Assembly (NCBI GenBank): GCA_017425245.1
Contig: JAFOOX010000052.1
Location: 62,001-126,000, forward strand
Length of the DNA stretch: 64,000 bases
Origin: Gammaproteobacteria bacterium
GTDB taxonomy: Bacteria > Pseudomonadota > Gammaproteobacteria > Enterobacterales > Neiellaceae
Direction: 5' to 3'
Positions within the stretch are counted from its first letter, which is position 1. The number at the start of each line of letters is the position of its first letter. Under the pieces are notes generated by a model that had not been told where the DNA came from, made no database searches, and was given only the letters and a program-made list of their open reading frames with translations. The position numbers and the translations under genes are program-made. This document shows, in pieces, positions 36,501 through 45,839 of this stretch.

Positions 36501-37548
36501 TAGCAGCTTTGTCAGCATCAAACAGGTGCAGCTTGACCGCAGTAGCGGTCGGCGCCCACAGTTTGAAGGTAACATCGCTGTCGCTGATGATCGCGCCCAG
36601 TTGGGCCTCATCGGCGTCATTTTCACCACTGGTATAGAGGTCATCGATCACGCCCGGGATCTGCACGCGAGTGGCTTTCAGGACTTTGCCTTCAGCGTCA
36701 TAGGCAGCAACCACCAGCTGATGCTTGAGGGCAGCTTTGGCCTGATCGGCGGTCAGCGTCAGACCATGACCAGCCATACTGGACAGGTGCGGAAACTTGG
36801 CTTTGAGGTCATTGCTCAGCCCGGTGCCAACATTGAGGTCAATCGCTTCGAAGTTACCGGTAATGGCGCCAGCTTCAAGCGCAATGGAGGCATCGGCAGA
36901 ATGAAGCAGCTTGGCAGAAGCAGCGGTGCCCGGGGCCTCCCACACCAAGGTGTTGCCGCTGATCCAGTGAGCAGCAGCGCCGGTCAGTGCGACTGGCGGG
37001 TTTTCAAGCGGCTCGTAGTAAATGGTGTTGTCACCATAGAATACGAACGCATGCTTGCTGGATTGGGCCAAGTTAAAGGCAAGGTTAGCTGTTTGCTCGT
37101 TCGGGTCAAAGCGGTGCGGAATGAAGTTGGCGCACTGAACGGTCCGATCCGGGTTGACGTTCAGAACCCAATAGGCGCCAAAGGTTTCACTAATGCCCGT
37201 GATTGGGACCATGTTCTCCCAAGTAACACCTTCGACTTGAGACGCGGCATAACCGTCCGGGCAGTTGTCGCCGTTCCAGACGTGCAAGCCCCATGCTTGG
37301 TACTGTGCTTCATCGACGGCATGGGCATTGGGGATTTTGTAGTAGATGGCGATCTGGTTTTCTTGCAGTGGCACTGTGCCATCCGGGTTGATACAGGCCG
37401 TCTCATCTTCATTCGGAACGGCGGGCGCTTCGCACACCAGCCCCTCATCTTTCTTGTCGTCATCGCTCCACCAGTCGCAGCCGGAGACCATGGTCGTCGC
37501 CAGCAGCGACGCCAAGACCAGCCCGAGGCGCTTTTTCTGAAATTCCAT
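33505..37548 (-). CDS. pulA: Pullulanase-type alpha-1,6-glucosidase, surface lipoprotein
   Basis: Debranches pullulan, starch and glycogen at alpha-1,6 bonds. The 1,347 residues begin with a lipoprotein signal (lipobox VSGC, Cys24) and Asp at +2, as in the secreted Klebsiella PulA. Then come a CBM41 starch-binding domain (YYKIPNAHAVDEAQYQAWGL region), an N-terminal CBM48-like module, and the GH13 barrel with Asp nucleophile in FRFDLMGHQ (about 683), acid Glu in FYGEGWNFGE (about 706) and ISKHDNQTF (about 842). Two extra starch-binding-like beta modules follow at the C-terminus (FLRGDMNGWGET; RGAHSSWNWD), making it longer than typical. Single-gene unit with its own terminator; the route to the surface (type II secretion) is inferred. 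Confidence 0.93.
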   Translation of the reverse strand: MEFQKKRLGLVLASLLATTMVSGCDWWSDDDKKDEGLVCEAPAVPNEDETACINPDGTVPLQENQIAIYYKIPNAHAVDEAQYQAWGLHVWNGDNCPDGYAASQVEGVTWENMVPITGISETFGAYWVLNVNPDRTVQCANFIPHRFDPNEQTANLAFNLAQSSKHAFVFYGDNTIYYEPLENPPVALTGAAAHWISGNTLVWEAPGTAASAKLLHSADASIALEAGAITGNFEAIDLNVGTGLSNDLKAKFPHLSSMAGHGLTLTADQAKAALKHQLVVAAYDAEGKVLKATRVQIPGVIDDLYTSGENDADEAQLGAIISDSDVTFKLWAPTATAVKLHLFDADKAAMGDAVAMTLDAATGIWSHAGSTDLVGAFYKYEVSVYHPKTGKNETVMVTDPYSVSLSTNSVFSQVVDLSDPALKPAGWDTHEIPVHSHIALYEAHIRDFSAHDVSTPADKRGKYLAFAAEDTAPVNHLKALKEAGLTYLHLLPAFDIATINEDPTKRVDINEPVSKLCELNDAARICATVADKSQTIESVMAACDPTTDCAEQIAWDMREHDSFNWGYDPFHFGAPEGSYASNPDGTARIKEFREMVQAVHGMGLGVAMDVVYNHTNASGLSEKSVLDKVVPGYYHRLDISTGAVTNSTCCDNTATEHAMMAKLMQDTLVIWTEAYKIDSFRFDLMGHQPLAAMEDSLAATRAVNPNMYFYGEGWNFGEVANDARFVQARQENLAGTGIGSFSDRMRDAVRGGRFNTSDIRAAQGWASGLHTFPNERVTAGASTLADLNERTDQIKVELAGNLRNFILVDTAGKTKRGQDVNYGGSPSGYVDQPTETITYISKHDNQTFWDFNQYKIPTATPTEDRLRMHLLGLSFPMLSQGIPFLHMGVELLRSKSMERDSYNSGDWYNRVDFTGEDHNWNVGLPSRDKDVANWPTIGPILADAAAAPTSSDIAKATAVAQTMLKVRSSSKLFHLGDAQKVMDRVDFRNVGEDSQIHLIVMSIDDGTSAGDDLDENFDAVVSVFNGNPEAKSVTLGAGAWAIHPDLADSTDYMDLMEPTVDGATVTVPAFSFAVFVLPQGDAQGAGYPVDESNKDLSSIPPFGDTEVFLRGDMNGWGETNEMVFASSGKYGVTVTLEPGTYGFKVASSDWSTVDWGKGGETQPVIGEAYALGKDGNLSITLDVKSVVEFVADFSDKDAPTLLITAEELSGCELLANSADAGPITAPLAVRGAHSSWNWDAAYAFSYKGSNKYQVALSAVDLTGGFKLAGDTGNWDPQFVAMSSGSLATDLALNADYDVVARIGASAIGDPGNNTMALGDGNYVMTFEVTEDLVDAQVVGTLSVCEIE

Positions 37549-37760
37549 AACAGCCTTTCCTATTATCGGTTTTATGGTTTCGTCGTGTCAGGGCCGAGCA
37601 CGGCGGTGCCAGACCCAGTACAGCCGGGGGCGATTCTACGAACGGGGGGGGTGTCAAAATGTGACCAACAGCGCGAAACCGGGGAGTTGGGGGGCGACAG
37701 GATTCAGCGGTGTGACCAAGGTCGAGCCGTGGTCAGTTTGTCAGCAAGGGTAGCGAAGAA

Positions 37761-37797
37761 GCGGTCAAGGACGGCGGCAGTCGCCGACCTTGACCGC
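37761..37797 (-). terminator. Stem-loop after dnaJ
   Basis: Ten-bp arms GCGGTCAAGG / CCTTGACCGC with a further inner GGCG/CGCC pairing, 10 bp after the dnaJ stop, followed by TTCTTCGCT. Probable terminator with a weak U-run. The rest of the 258-bp gap to pulA shows nothing else that I can name. Confidence 0.6.
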
Positions 37798-37806
37798 AGA
37801 GCGGGC

Positions 37807-38958
37807 TCAGGAGGTCAGATCGTCGAAAAACTTCTTCACCCCTTCGAAAAAGCCTTCCTCTTTCGGCTTGTGCGACGGGCTGCCGCTCTTGCCGGCAAGG
37901 CTGGCTTCGAACTCCCGTAACAGCTCTTTCTGCTTATCCGACAGGTTGACCGGAGTTTCGACAATGACCCGGCAGATCAGGTCGCCGATCTGGCCTGAGC
38001 GTACCGATTTCACCCCTTTGCCGCGCATGCGGAACATCTTGCCGGTCTGGGTTTCGGCTGGCACCTTGAGCACCGCCTTGCCATCCAGGGTCGGCACTTC
38101 GACTTCACCGCCAAGGGCCGCGCGGGTGAAACTCACCGGCACCTCGCAGTAGAGGTTGTTGCCATCCCGCACGAAGATCGGGTGCTCCTTGACCGCCACC
38201 TGCACGTACAGATCGCCGGCTGGTGCCCCCATCTCCCCTGCTTCACCTTCACCCTGCAGGCGAATGCGATCACCGGTGTCGACACCGGCCGGGATCTTGA
38301 CGTTGAGCGTTTTGGTCCGCTCGACCCGCCCCTGACCATGGCACTTGCCACAGGGGGTTTCGATCAGCTGGCCGCGACCACGACAGGTCGGACAGGTCTG
38401 GCTAACAGCGAAGAAGCCCTGGCGCATCTGCACCTGACCACTGCCGTGACAGGTGGGGCAGGTTTTGGGGGTGGTACCCACTTTGGCGCCACTACCATTA
38501 CAACTGTCACACTTGTCCCAGGTGGGGATGCGGATCTCGCGGCTGACGCCACGCACCGCTTCTTCCAGGGTCAGCTCCATGTTGTAGCGCAGGTCAGCGC
38601 CGCGCTGGGCCTGACGGCCACCGCCACCGCGGCGGCCACCACCAAAGATGTCGCCGAATACATCGCCGAAGATGTCGGCAAAGTCGGCCGCCCCGGCCCC
38701 ACCGCCACCAAAGCCACCCGGGCTGCGGTTAGGGTCGACGCCGGCGTGACCAAACTGGTCATAGGCGCTCTTCTTCTGCGGGTCCGACAGAACTTCGTAG
38801 GCCTCGTTAACCTCTTTGAACTTCTCGCCGGAAGCCGCATCGCCATCATTGCGGTCGGGATGGTGTTTCATCGCCAGCCGCTTGTAGGCTTTTTTGATCT
38901 CCGCTTCGGAGGCCCCTTTGCTAATGCCGAGGACTTCGTAGTAATCGCGTTTTGCCAT
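37807..38958 (-). CDS. dnaJ: Chaperone DnaJ (Hsp40)
   Basis: Co-chaperone that delivers substrates to DnaK and stimulates its ATPase. The 383 residues (E. coli 376) contain the J domain with HPD (KHHPDRN), a Gly-rich linker (about 75-115), four CxxCxGxG zinc repeats ([32 protein letters not shown]) and the C-terminal substrate domains. It lies 94 bp after dnaK with a hairpin between them. Confidence 0.98.
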   Translation of the reverse strand: MAKRDYYEVLGISKGASEAEIKKAYKRLAMKHHPDRNDGDAASGEKFKEVNEAYEVLSDPQKKSAYDQFGHAGVDPNRSPGGFGGGGAGAADFADIFGDVFGDIFGGGRRGGGGRQAQRGADLRYNMELTLEEAVRGVSREIRIPTWDKCDSCNGSGAKVGTTPKTCPTCHGSGQVQMRQGFFAVSQTCPTCRGRGQLIETPCGKCHGQGRVERTKTLNVKIPAGVDTGDRIRLQGEGEAGEMGAPAGDLYVQVAVKEHPIFVRDGNNLYCEVPVSFTRAALGGEVEVPTLDGKAVLKVPAETQTGKMFRMRGKGVKSVRSGQIGDLICRVIVETPVNLSDKQKELLREFEASLAGKSGSPSHKPKEEGFFEGVKKFFDDLTS

Positions 38959-38998
38959 GCCTGCCTGATCCTGGATGGTTAAGCCGCCACAAACAGCA

Positions 38999-39024
38999 AC
39001 GGGCGCTTGTGGTCAAACGCCCGT
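38999..39024 (-). terminator. Stem-loop between dnaK and dnaJ
   Basis: Arms ACGGGCG / CGCCCGT with a nearly continuous inner TTG/CAA pairing, no U-run. Likely an attenuating or stabilising hairpin that lowers dnaJ relative to dnaK. Confidence 0.45.
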
Positions 39025-39052
39025 GCTGCTTCCGTGTTGCGCGTGGCGCGTC

Positions 39053-40966
39053 TTACTTTTTGTCGTCTTTCACTTCTTCAAATTCAGCATCGACGACGTT
39101 GTCATCCTTGCCGCTGGCGGCCGGTTCTGCCTGGCCGCTGGTGGCCTGCTCGGCCTGCTTCTGCATCGCTTCCATCAAGGCGCTGGATGCTTCCAGCAGG
39201 GCCTGACTCTTGGCGTCGATCTCATCTTTGTCTTCGCCGCGAGTTGCCGTTTCCAGCTCCTTGAGCGCAGCTTCAATCTTCTCTTTAACGTCGGCCGGCA
39301 GACCCGCGCCCGCTTCAGTCAGCTGCTTGCGGGTGGCATGCACCAAGGCATCGGCCTGGTTGCGAGCATGAGCCAGTTCCTCGAACTTCTTGTCCGCTTC
39401 GGCATTGGCTTCCGCCTCACGCACCATGCGTTGCACTTCGTCATCCGACAGACCCGAGCTGGCCTTGATGGTGATCTTCTGCTCCTTGCCGGTGTCCTTG
39501 TCTTTGGCCGACACATGCAGGATACCGTCGGCGTCAATGTCGAAGGTCACTTCAATCTGCGGCACGCCACGCGGCGCCGGGCGGATCCCTTCAAGGTTGA
39601 ACTGGCCCAGCGACTTGTTGGCCTTGGCCTGTTTACGCTCACCCTGAATCACATGCACGGTCACCGCATTCTGATTGTCGTCAGCGGTAGAGAAGGTCTG
39701 CGACTTCTTGGTCGGGATGGTGCTGTTCTTCTCGATCAGCGCGGTCATCACCCCACCCATGGTCTCGATGCCCAGCGACAGCGGGGTAACGTCGAGCAGC
39801 AGGATATCCTTGACGTCGCCACCGAGCACACCGCCCTGGATAGCAGCGCCAACCGCCACCGCTTCATCCGGGTTAACGTCTTTGCGCGGTTCTTTGCCGA
39901 AGAAGTCGGATACCGCCTTCTGCACCATCGGCATGCGGGTCTGGCCACCGACCATGATCACATCGTCGATGTCGCCAACCTTGAGCCCGGCATCCTGCAG
40001 CGCGATACGCACCGGCTCCAGGCTCTTGGTGACCATATCTTCCACCAGCGCTTCCAGCTTGGAGCGGGTGAGCTTGATGTTCATGTGCTTCGGACCGCTG
40101 GCATCAGCGGTGATGTACGGCAGGTTGACTTCGGTCTGAGTGGCCGACGACAGCTCGATCTTGGCCTTCTCGGCCGCTTCTTTCAGACGCTGCATCGCCA
40201 GCGGATCGTTTTTCAGATCGACGCCCTGCTCTTTCTTGAACTCGTCCACCAGGTAGTTGATGACGCGGTTGTCGAAGTCTTCACCGCCGAGGTGGGTGTC
40301 ACCGTTGGTGGCCAGCACTTCGAAGGTGTGTTCGCCTTCCACTTCATCGATCTCGATGATGGAGATGTCGAAGGTACCGCCGCCGAGGTCATAAACCGCG
40401 ATCTTGCTGTCGCCGCGCTTCTTGTCCATGCCGTAGGCCAGGGCCGCCGCAGTCGGCTCGTTGATGATGCGGCGTACGTTGAGGCCGGCGATGCGGCCGG
40501 CATCCTTGGTGGCCTGACGCTGGGCGTCATTGAAGTAGGCCGGCACGGTGATCACTGCGTCGGTGACCGCTTCACCGAGATAATCCTCGGCGGTCTTTTT
40601 CATCTTTTTCAGGATCTCGGCCGAGATCTGCGGCGCCGCCAGCTTCTGGCCACGCACTTCAACCCAGGCGTCGCCGTTGTCGGCGCGGGCGATCTTGTAA
40701 GGCATGATGCCGATGTCGCGCTGCACTTCGGCGTCTTCATAGCGACGGCCGATCAGGCGCTTGATGGCAAACAGGGTATTCTTGGGGTTGGTCACCGCCT
40801 GACGCTTGGCCGACTGGCCAACCAGAATCTCATCGTCGGTGTAGGCGATGATCGACGGGGTGGTACGGCCGCCTTCGGCGTTCTCGATGACGCGCGCAGT
40901 GCCGCCTTCCAGAACAGCCACGCAGCTGTTGGTGGTGCCGAGGTCAATACCGATAATCTTGCCCAT
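39053..40966 (-). CDS. dnaK: Chaperone DnaK (Hsp70)
   Basis: ATP-dependent folding chaperone and negative regulator of sigma-32. The 637 residues (E. coli 638) hold the nucleotide domain with [26 protein letters not shown] and [11 protein letters not shown], the linker [16 protein letters not shown], the substrate-binding beta domain and the helical lid, ending in the EEVKDDKK tail typical of proteobacteria. It is preceded by its own sigma-32 promoter 113 bp after grpE. Confidence 0.98.
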   Translation of the reverse strand: MGKIIGIDLGTTNSCVAVLEGGTARVIENAEGGRTTPSIIAYTDDEILVGQSAKRQAVTNPKNTLFAIKRLIGRRYEDAEVQRDIGIMPYKIARADNGDAWVEVRGQKLAAPQISAEILKKMKKTAEDYLGEAVTDAVITVPAYFNDAQRQATKDAGRIAGLNVRRIINEPTAAALAYGMDKKRGDSKIAVYDLGGGTFDISIIEIDEVEGEHTFEVLATNGDTHLGGEDFDNRVINYLVDEFKKEQGVDLKNDPLAMQRLKEAAEKAKIELSSATQTEVNLPYITADASGPKHMNIKLTRSKLEALVEDMVTKSLEPVRIALQDAGLKVGDIDDVIMVGGQTRMPMVQKAVSDFFGKEPRKDVNPDEAVAVGAAIQGGVLGGDVKDILLLDVTPLSLGIETMGGVMTALIEKNSTIPTKKSQTFSTADDNQNAVTVHVIQGERKQAKANKSLGQFNLEGIRPAPRGVPQIEVTFDIDADGILHVSAKDKDTGKEQKITIKASSGLSDDEVQRMVREAEANAEADKKFEELAHARNQADALVHATRKQLTEAGAGLPADVKEKIEAALKELETATRGEDKDEIDAKSQALLEASSALMEAMQKQAEQATSGQAEPAASGKDDNVVDAEFEEVKDDKK

Positions 40967-41010
40967 GGTCTCGTCTCCAAAAGTAATCCGTTGACGCGCT
41001 GTTGTCGCTT

Positions 41011-41038
41011 AAGTGGGGTCTTAACCCCTGATTTCAAG
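41011..41038 (-). promoter_or_regulatory. Sigma-32 heat-shock promoter of dnaK
   Basis: On the minus strand CTTGAAA, 13 bases, CCCCACTT, about 45 bp upstream of the dnaK ATG. It allows dnaK-dnaJ to be transcribed independently of grpE. Confidence 0.8.
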
Positions 41039-41079
41039 AGCGGTCAGCAGTACGCCGGTTAAAAAAGTGGGTTTAGCGA

Positions 41080-41667
41080 TTAGGCCTGGGTGTCGACACC
41101 GCTGGCCGGGGCACGAGTCACCGCTACCATCGCCGGACGCAGCAGGCGACCGTTGAGGGTGTAGCCCTTCTGCATCACAAAGAGCACGCTGCCAGCAGGC
41201 AGCTCGGCGTTCTCCACCATCGACATCGCCTGATGCAGCTCGGGGTTGAATGTCTGACCCGCCGGGTCCACCCCTTCCACGCCGAACTTGGCCAGCGAAC
41301 TGACAAAGCCACGCAGGGTCAGCTCCAGCCCTTCGGCCATCGGCTTGAGCGCTTCGTTGCTGGCATCGACCAGACCGAGCGCCCGCTCCAGGTTGTCGAC
41401 CACCGGCAGCAGTTCACCGGCAAATTTTTCCAGTGCGAACTTCTGTGCTTTCTCCACTTCCTGGGCACTGCGGCGCCGGATGTTTTCCATCTCGGCACGG
41501 GTGCGCAGCACCACTTCCTGATGGTCGGCAACCGCCTTGTGGTTGTCGGCCAGCGCCTGCTCCAGCTCGGCAATGCGCGCCTCAAGGGCGGCGACGTCAA
41601 CGCTGGCGGTATCAGCAGCGGTTGCCGCTTCGGTGGTCAGTTCCTGATGCTCTTGCTGCGAACTCAT
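41080..41667 (-). CDS. grpE: Nucleotide exchange factor GrpE
   Basis: Exchanges ADP on DnaK. I use the ATG at 41667 ([15 protein letters not shown]), giving 195 residues (E. coli 197); the upstream extension runs through the sigma-32 promoter. A long N-terminal coiled coil (about 25-95, [18 protein letters not shown]) carries the [10 protein letters not shown] signature, and the beta-wing domain ends [20 protein letters not shown] and [11 protein letters not shown]. Divergent from nadK. Confidence 0.96.
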   Translation of the reverse strand: MSSQQEHQELTTEAATAADTASVDVAALEARIAELEQALADNHKAVADHQEVVLRTRAEMENIRRRSAQEVEKAQKFALEKFAGELLPVVDNLERALGLVDASNEALKPMAEGLELTLRGFVSSLAKFGVEGVDPAGQTFNPELHQAMSMVENAELPAGSVLFVMQKGYTLNGRLLRPAMVAVTRAPASGVDTQA

Positions 41668-41738
41668 GCGCTGTCGCTTCCTTTTGGCTGAAGGTCCTGC
41701 CATCGCCATGACAGGTCGGGATTCGGGTGACCGCCGGG

Positions 41739-41767
41739 ATATGGGGATGGCCGCCGCACATTTCAAG
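41739..41767 (-). promoter_or_regulatory. Sigma-32 heat-shock promoter of grpE
   Basis: On the minus strand CTTGAAA, 14 bases, CCCCATAT: a consensus sigma-32 promoter 72 bp upstream of the grpE ATG. Confidence 0.85.
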
Positions 41768-41772
41768 GGTGG

Positions 41773-41803
41773 TTGTCGGCTCGGGCCCCGCCACCGCTAT
41801 ACT
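41773..41803 (+). promoter_or_regulatory. Candidate sigma-70 promoter of nadK
   Basis: TTGTCG, 19 bases, TATACT, ending 29 bp before the nadK ATG. The -10 is good; the spacer is long. It lies back to back with the grpE heat-shock promoter. Confidence 0.5.
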
Positions 41804-41832
41804 GGCCCTTCCCTGCCTGACCCGGGTGGTTC

Positions 41833-42714
41833 ATGAACAACGCCTTTTCCACCATCGGCCTGATCGGCAAGCCCCATCACGGCGGCGCCAACCAGACCCT
41901 GTGTGCCCTTTACGATTTTCTCGGCGAGCGCGGCCTCAAGGCGGTGGTCGAAGAACGGGTGGCCGATCAGCTGCCACGCCCCAATCTGGTCGCCATGGAT
42001 CTGATGAGCCTAGGCGCTCATGTGGATCTGGTGATCGTGGTCGGTGGTGATGGCTTTATGCTCGGTGCCGCACGGGTGCTGGCTCGCTTTGGCTGCGCGG
42101 TGATTGGCGTCAATCGCGGCAATCTGGGCTTTCTCACCGATCTCGACCCGGAGAATTTCGCCCCGGCGCTGGAAGCAGTGCTGGCCGGCCAGTACCGGGT
42201 GGAGCAGCGCTTCTTGCTCGAAGCGCGGGTGATGCGCCATGGCGAGGTGAAGAGCAGCAACACGGCGATGAACGAGGCGGTACTCCACCCCAACAAGATC
42301 GCCCACATGATCGAGTTTGAGGTGTTTATCGACGACGCCTTTGTCTACCACCAGCGCTCCGACGGCCTGATCATCGCCACCCCCACCGGCTCCACCGCCT
42401 ATTCGCTGTCAGGGGGCGGCCCCATCATCAACCCGGCGCTCAACGCCATGGTGCTGACGCCGATGTTCCCCCATACCCTCTCCAGCCGGCCGCTGGTGGT
42501 GAGCGCCGACAGCACGGTGCGCCTGCGCATCGCTCCCTCCAACGACGAAGGTCTTGAGATCAGCTGCGATGGCCATGTAAGCCTGCCGGTGATGCCGGGT
42601 GACGAAGTGGTGCTGAGCAAGCACAGCCAGCCGCTCAAGCTGCTCCACCCCAGCCACTACGACTACTACGAAGTGCTGCGGCGCAAGCTCGGTTGGGGCA
42701 GCCGGCTGTTCTAA
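41833..42714 (+). CDS. nadK: NAD kinase
   Basis: Phosphorylates NAD to NADP with ATP. The 293 residues (E. coli 292) have IGLIGKPHH at the start, the catalytic [25 protein letters not shown], the NE motif in [10 protein letters not shown], and the Gly-rich [17 protein letters not shown]. Divergent from grpE, upstream of recN on the same strand, as in E. coli. Confidence 0.97.
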   Translation: MNNAFSTIGLIGKPHHGGANQTLCALYDFLGERGLKAVVEERVADQLPRPNLVAMDLMSLGAHVDLVIVVGGDGFMLGAARVLARFGCAVIGVNRGNLGFLTDLDPENFAPALEAVLAGQYRVEQRFLLEARVMRHGEVKSSNTAMNEAVLHPNKIAHMIEFEVFIDDAFVYHQRSDGLIIATPTGSTAYSLSGGGPIINPALNAMVLTPMFPHTLSSRPLVVSADSTVRLRIAPSNDEGLEISCDGHVSLPVMPGDEVVLSKHSQPLKLLHPSHYDYYEVLRRKLGWGSRLF

Positions 42715-42760
42715 ACGAACAGCCAAGCCTTAACCAAGCCCCTTGCGCCCGACACAAAGA

Positions 42761-42776
42761 CTGGATATACATACAG
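42761..42776. promoter_or_regulatory. LexA (SOS) box upstream of recN
   Basis: CTGGATATACATACAG has the CTG-N10-CAG form with an AT-rich alternating core, 36 bp before the recN ATG. recN is a strongly LexA-controlled gene in E. coli. Confidence 0.8.
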
Positions 42777-42811
42777 CCATTATCCGTTGACTGGCTTCCG
42801 GGTGCCGTCTC

Positions 42812-44491
42812 ATGCTCAGCGAACTGCAGATCAGCAACTTTGCCATCGTCGATCAGGCGGCCCTGGAGCTATCCAGCGGCATGACCACCATCACCGGCGA
42901 AACCGGCGCCGGTAAGTCGATCGCCATCGATGCCCTCGGCCTCTGTCTCGGCGAACGGGCCGATGCCGCGCTGGTACGCCATGGTGCCGAGCGCTGCGAA
43001 GTCACCGCCGTGTTCCGCATCGGCCAGCTGGCCGAGGCCCGCCAGTGGCTGCAGGAGCAGGCACTCGATAGCGACGACGACTGCATCATCCGCCGTGTGG
43101 TCAGCAGCGAAGGACGTTCCAAAGGCTACGTCAACGGTCAGCCAGTCACCGCCGCCCAGCTCAAAGCGCTGGGAGAGTTGCTGGTCAGCATTCATGGCCA
43201 GCATGCCCATCAGGCCTTGCTGCGCCCGGATGTGCAGCGCCAGCTGCTCGACCGCTACGGCGACCTCGACCGTCAGCTGGAGCAGCTGCGCCTCGACTGG
43301 CGCCAGTGGCAGGAACTCAAACGGCGGCTGGAGGCGCTGCGCAGCGGTGACGGCCAGCGCGAGGCGCGCCGCCAGCTGCTCCACTATCAGGTGGAAGAGC
43401 TGGAGCAGTTCGCCCTGCAGCCGGGCGAGTTTGACGAGCTGGAGGCGGAGCAGCGACGCCTGGCCCATGCCCAGCAGCTACTGGCCAGCAGCAGCAAGGC
43501 GCTGGCCCTGCTTAGCGACAGTGACGGCCTGAGCCTGATCGACGCGCTGGAGCAGTGCAACCACGAACTCAGCCAGCAGCTGGGCCATGATCAGCAGCTG
43601 GGCCCCATCGTCGAGCTGCTGGACGAAGCCCAGATCCGCCTCGATGAGGCAGTACGCAGCCTGCGCCGTTACAGCGAGCGGGTGGAACTGGACCCCGAGC
43701 GGCTGGCCCAGCTCGATGAGCGCATCGCCCAGGCGCTGCAACTGGCGCGCAAGCACAAGGTCACCCCGGCGGAACTGCCCGAGGTCCACCAGACCCTGGC
43801 CGCTGAGTTGAGCAACCTGGCCCAGAGCGACAGCGACAGTGAACAGCTGGCCGAGCAGCTGGCTGCCGCCGCCAGTGGCTACCAGCAGCAGGCCGAGGCG
43901 CTGCATCAGGCCCGTCAGGCCGCTGGCGAGCGGCTGGCGGCAGCGGTCACCGCCGCCATTGCCAGCATGAACATGCCTCACGCCCGGCTGGTGGTGGCGG
44001 TCACCGCCCGCCCCGAGCAACCCGGCCCGCACGGCTGGGACCAGATCGAACTGCTGGTATCGGCCAACCCCGGCCAGCCGCCTCAGCCACTGGCCAAAGT
44101 GGCCTCGGGCGGCGAGCTGTCGCGCATCGGTCTGGCCATTGCGGTGCTGACCGCCGATGCCAATGCCACCCCCACCCTGATCTTTGACGAAGTGGATGTG
44201 GGGATCAGCGGCGCCACCGCCGCCGTGGTAGGCCGGCTGCTGCGCCAGTTGGGCGAGCGGGCCCAGGTGATGTGCGTCACCCATCTGCCACAGGTGGCGG
44301 CGGCGGGCCATCAGCAGCTGCTGGTCAGCAAGCAGAGCGACGGCGTGCGTACTCACACCCGCATTGATGAACTGGACGAGGCGGCGCGCACCGATGAGGT
44401 AGCGCGCATGGTGGCCGGTGACGCCCTGACCAGCGAAGCCCGGGCCAATGCCCGCGCCTTGCTTAGTCAATTCGTCACAGCCAGCGCATGA
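42812..44491 (+). CDS. recN: DNA repair ATPase RecN
   Basis: SMC-like protein acting in double-strand-break repair. The 559 residues (E. coli 553) have N-terminal Walker A GETGAGKS after LSELQISNFAIVD, long Leu/Gln-rich coiled-coil arms (about 150-360), the ABC signature KVASGGELSRIGLA and Walker B TLIFDEVDVGISG, then VMCVTHLPQVAA. It follows nadK by 97 bp, with an SOS box in the gap. Confidence 0.97.
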   Translation: MLSELQISNFAIVDQAALELSSGMTTITGETGAGKSIAIDALGLCLGERADAALVRHGAERCEVTAVFRIGQLAEARQWLQEQALDSDDDCIIRRVVSSEGRSKGYVNGQPVTAAQLKALGELLVSIHGQHAHQALLRPDVQRQLLDRYGDLDRQLEQLRLDWRQWQELKRRLEALRSGDGQREARRQLLHYQVEELEQFALQPGEFDELEAEQRRLAHAQQLLASSSKALALLSDSDGLSLIDALEQCNHELSQQLGHDQQLGPIVELLDEAQIRLDEAVRSLRRYSERVELDPERLAQLDERIAQALQLARKHKVTPAELPEVHQTLAAELSNLAQSDSDSEQLAEQLAAAASGYQQQAEALHQARQAAGERLAAAVTAAIASMNMPHARLVVAVTARPEQPGPHGWDQIELLVSANPGQPPQPLAKVASGGELSRIGLAIAVLTADANATPTLIFDEVDVGISGATAAVVGRLLRQLGERAQVMCVTHLPQVAAAGHQQLLVSKQSDGVRTHTRIDELDEAARTDEVARMVAGDALTSEARANARALLSQFVTASA

Positions 44492-44554
44492 ACGCCTTTC
44501 ACCCGGGCGGGGGCTTGGGTATCATCCGCCCGTCATCCTGAAGGGGAAAAAGCG

Positions 44555-44908
44555 ATGTTGCGTTGGCTGGCCTGTGCCACCCTGATTCTGACCTGCAGTG
44601 GCTGTGCCTGGCTCAGCAGCTTCGTCTACACCATTGACGTGCCCCAGGGTAACTTCCTCGAACAGCGCGATGTCGACAAGCTGCGCATCGGCATGAGCGA
44701 AGAGCAGGTGAACTTCGTGCTCGGCACGCCGATGGTGGTCAGCAGCTTCAGCAACAACGACTGGCACTACCTCTACCAGTTGCGTACCGGCAAGGGCGAG
44801 GTGATCCGCAAGGAGTTGGTGGTCAGCTTCAATGCCGATCGCAAACTGGCCGCCATCAGCGGTGACTTCGAGCAGCCGGCCGACTTCAGCAAGCCGCTCG
44901 GCCCCTAA
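44555..44908 (+). CDS. bamE: Outer membrane assembly lipoprotein BamE
   Basis: Small lipoprotein of the BAM complex that inserts outer membrane proteins. The 117 residues have a lipobox CSGC (Cys17) and the SmpA/OmlA fold with YTIDVPQGNFLEQRDVDKL, GMSEEQVNFVLGTPMV, and the WHYLYQL strand. Downstream of recN by 63 bp and convergent with rnfH, as in E. coli. Confidence 0.95.
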   Translation: MLRWLACATLILTCSGCAWLSSFVYTIDVPQGNFLEQRDVDKLRIGMSEEQVNFVLGTPMVVSSFSNNDWHYLYQLRTGKGEVIRKELVVSFNADRKLAAISGDFEQPADFSKPLGP

Positions 44909-44928
44909 CCACCGCAGGGGTTAACCAA

Positions 44929-44952
44929 CAAGGGCGCCATCAGGCGCCCTTG
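44929..44952. terminator. Terminator between bamE and rnfH
   Basis: Perfect 10-bp stem CAAGGGCGCC / GGCGCCCTTG with a 4-base loop, midway between convergent genes; short T-rich tails on both sides, neither long. Confidence 0.7.
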
Positions 44953-44978
44953 CTGTTACTGGCTGGCGCTAACCCGCG

Positions 44979-45320
44979 TCAGTCGTCGCTGTCGCCACGC
45001 GCCCCCAATGGCCGACCACCGGTTACCGGGTTGGCCCGCCCCTCACGCTTGGCTTTTTCAGCGCGCTGTTTGCGCACCTCTTTGGGATCGGCGATTAGCG
45101 GCCGGTAGATCTCAATGCGATCGCCATCTGCCACGGGCTGCTCAAGCTTGACCACCCGGTTCCAGATGCCGACCTTGTTCAGCGCCAGATCAATATCGGC
45201 GAACTGCTGAAGCAGGCCGCTCTGCTCAATCGCCTGGGCGACGCTGGACCCAGGCGCCACCGCCAGAGTCACCAGCTGCTGACGATCCGGCAAGGCATAA
45301 GCCACTTCGACCCGCATCAT
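44979..45320 (-). CDS. rnfH: RnfH/RatB ubiquitin-like family protein
   Basis: Member of the RnfH (UPF0125) family with a beta-grasp fold; function unsettled. Two adjacent ATG codons at 45320 and 45317 are possible starts; the first gives 113 residues (E. coli 96). Motifs: [38 protein letters not shown] and [19 protein letters not shown], the family hallmark. The tail is longer and basic. The start lies one base after the ratA stop, so the two are coupled. Confidence 0.9.
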   Translation of the reverse strand: MMRVEVAYALPDRQQLVTLAVAPGSSVAQAIEQSGLLQQFADIDLALNKVGIWNRVVKLEQPVADGDRIEIYRPLIADPKEVRKQRAEKAKREGRANPVTGGRPLGARGDSDD

Positions 45321-45321
45321 C

Positions 45322-45756
45322 TCAGCCACCGTAAACCTCCGCTGCGCGCTTTCTGAAAGCATCGACCATGTTGACCGCCATCTGCTGAAATACCCCACCC
45401 AAGGCCAACGCCAGCAGCGGGTTACTGAACTCAAAGCGCAGGCTGAGCGACACCCGGCAACTCTGCTCATCCACCGGCTGAAACAACCAGTGGCCATGCA
45501 GGGTGCGAAACGGCCCGTTAACCAGGGTCAGCTCAATGGAACGGCCGGGCACCATACGGTTGCGGGTGGTGAAGGCCGCACGCATCCCCGCCTTGGCGAT
45601 ATCGATGGTGGCCATCAGCTCGGTATCGCTGGCTGACAGCAAGCGGGCACCGCCACAACCGGGCAGAAACTGCGGGTAGCGCTCCACGTCATTGACCAGC
45701 GCATACATCTGGCTGGCGCTGAAACCCACCAGCGCCGCGCGTTCAACCTGTGGCAT
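45322..45756 (-). CDS. ratA: RatA family START/coenzyme Q-binding protein
   Basis: Homologue of E. coli RatA (ribosome association toxin) and yeast Coq10; steroidogenic-acute-regulatory-like fold that binds hydrophobic ligands. The 144 residues include [27 protein letters not shown] and the C-terminal [24 protein letters not shown], both typical. Paired with rnfH and divergent from smpB, as in many gammaproteobacteria. Whether it acts on ribosomes or on ubiquinone here cannot be read from sequence. Confidence 0.93.
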   Translation of the reverse strand: MPQVERAALVGFSASQMYALVNDVERYPQFLPGCGGARLLSASDTELMATIDIAKAGMRAAFTTRNRMVPGRSIELTLVNGPFRTLHGHWLFQPVDEQSCRVSLSLRFEFSNPLLALALGGVFQQMAVNMVDAFRKRAAEVYGG

Positions 45757-45823
45757 CTACCCTCCCGCAATCAGGCCGTCATGTTAGCGAGGCGATGGCG
45801 CTAGGCAAAGCAGGTGCTTGCCG

Positions 45824-45829
45824 TATAAT
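45824..45829 (+). promoter_or_regulatory. Consensus -10 box close to smpB
   Basis: A perfect TATAAT only 10 bp before the smpB ATG, with no clear -35 (CTAGGC at the 17-bp distance). If used, the transcript would start about 4 nt before the ATG. Confidence 0.4.
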
Positions 45830-45839
45830 GGCCGCCGCC

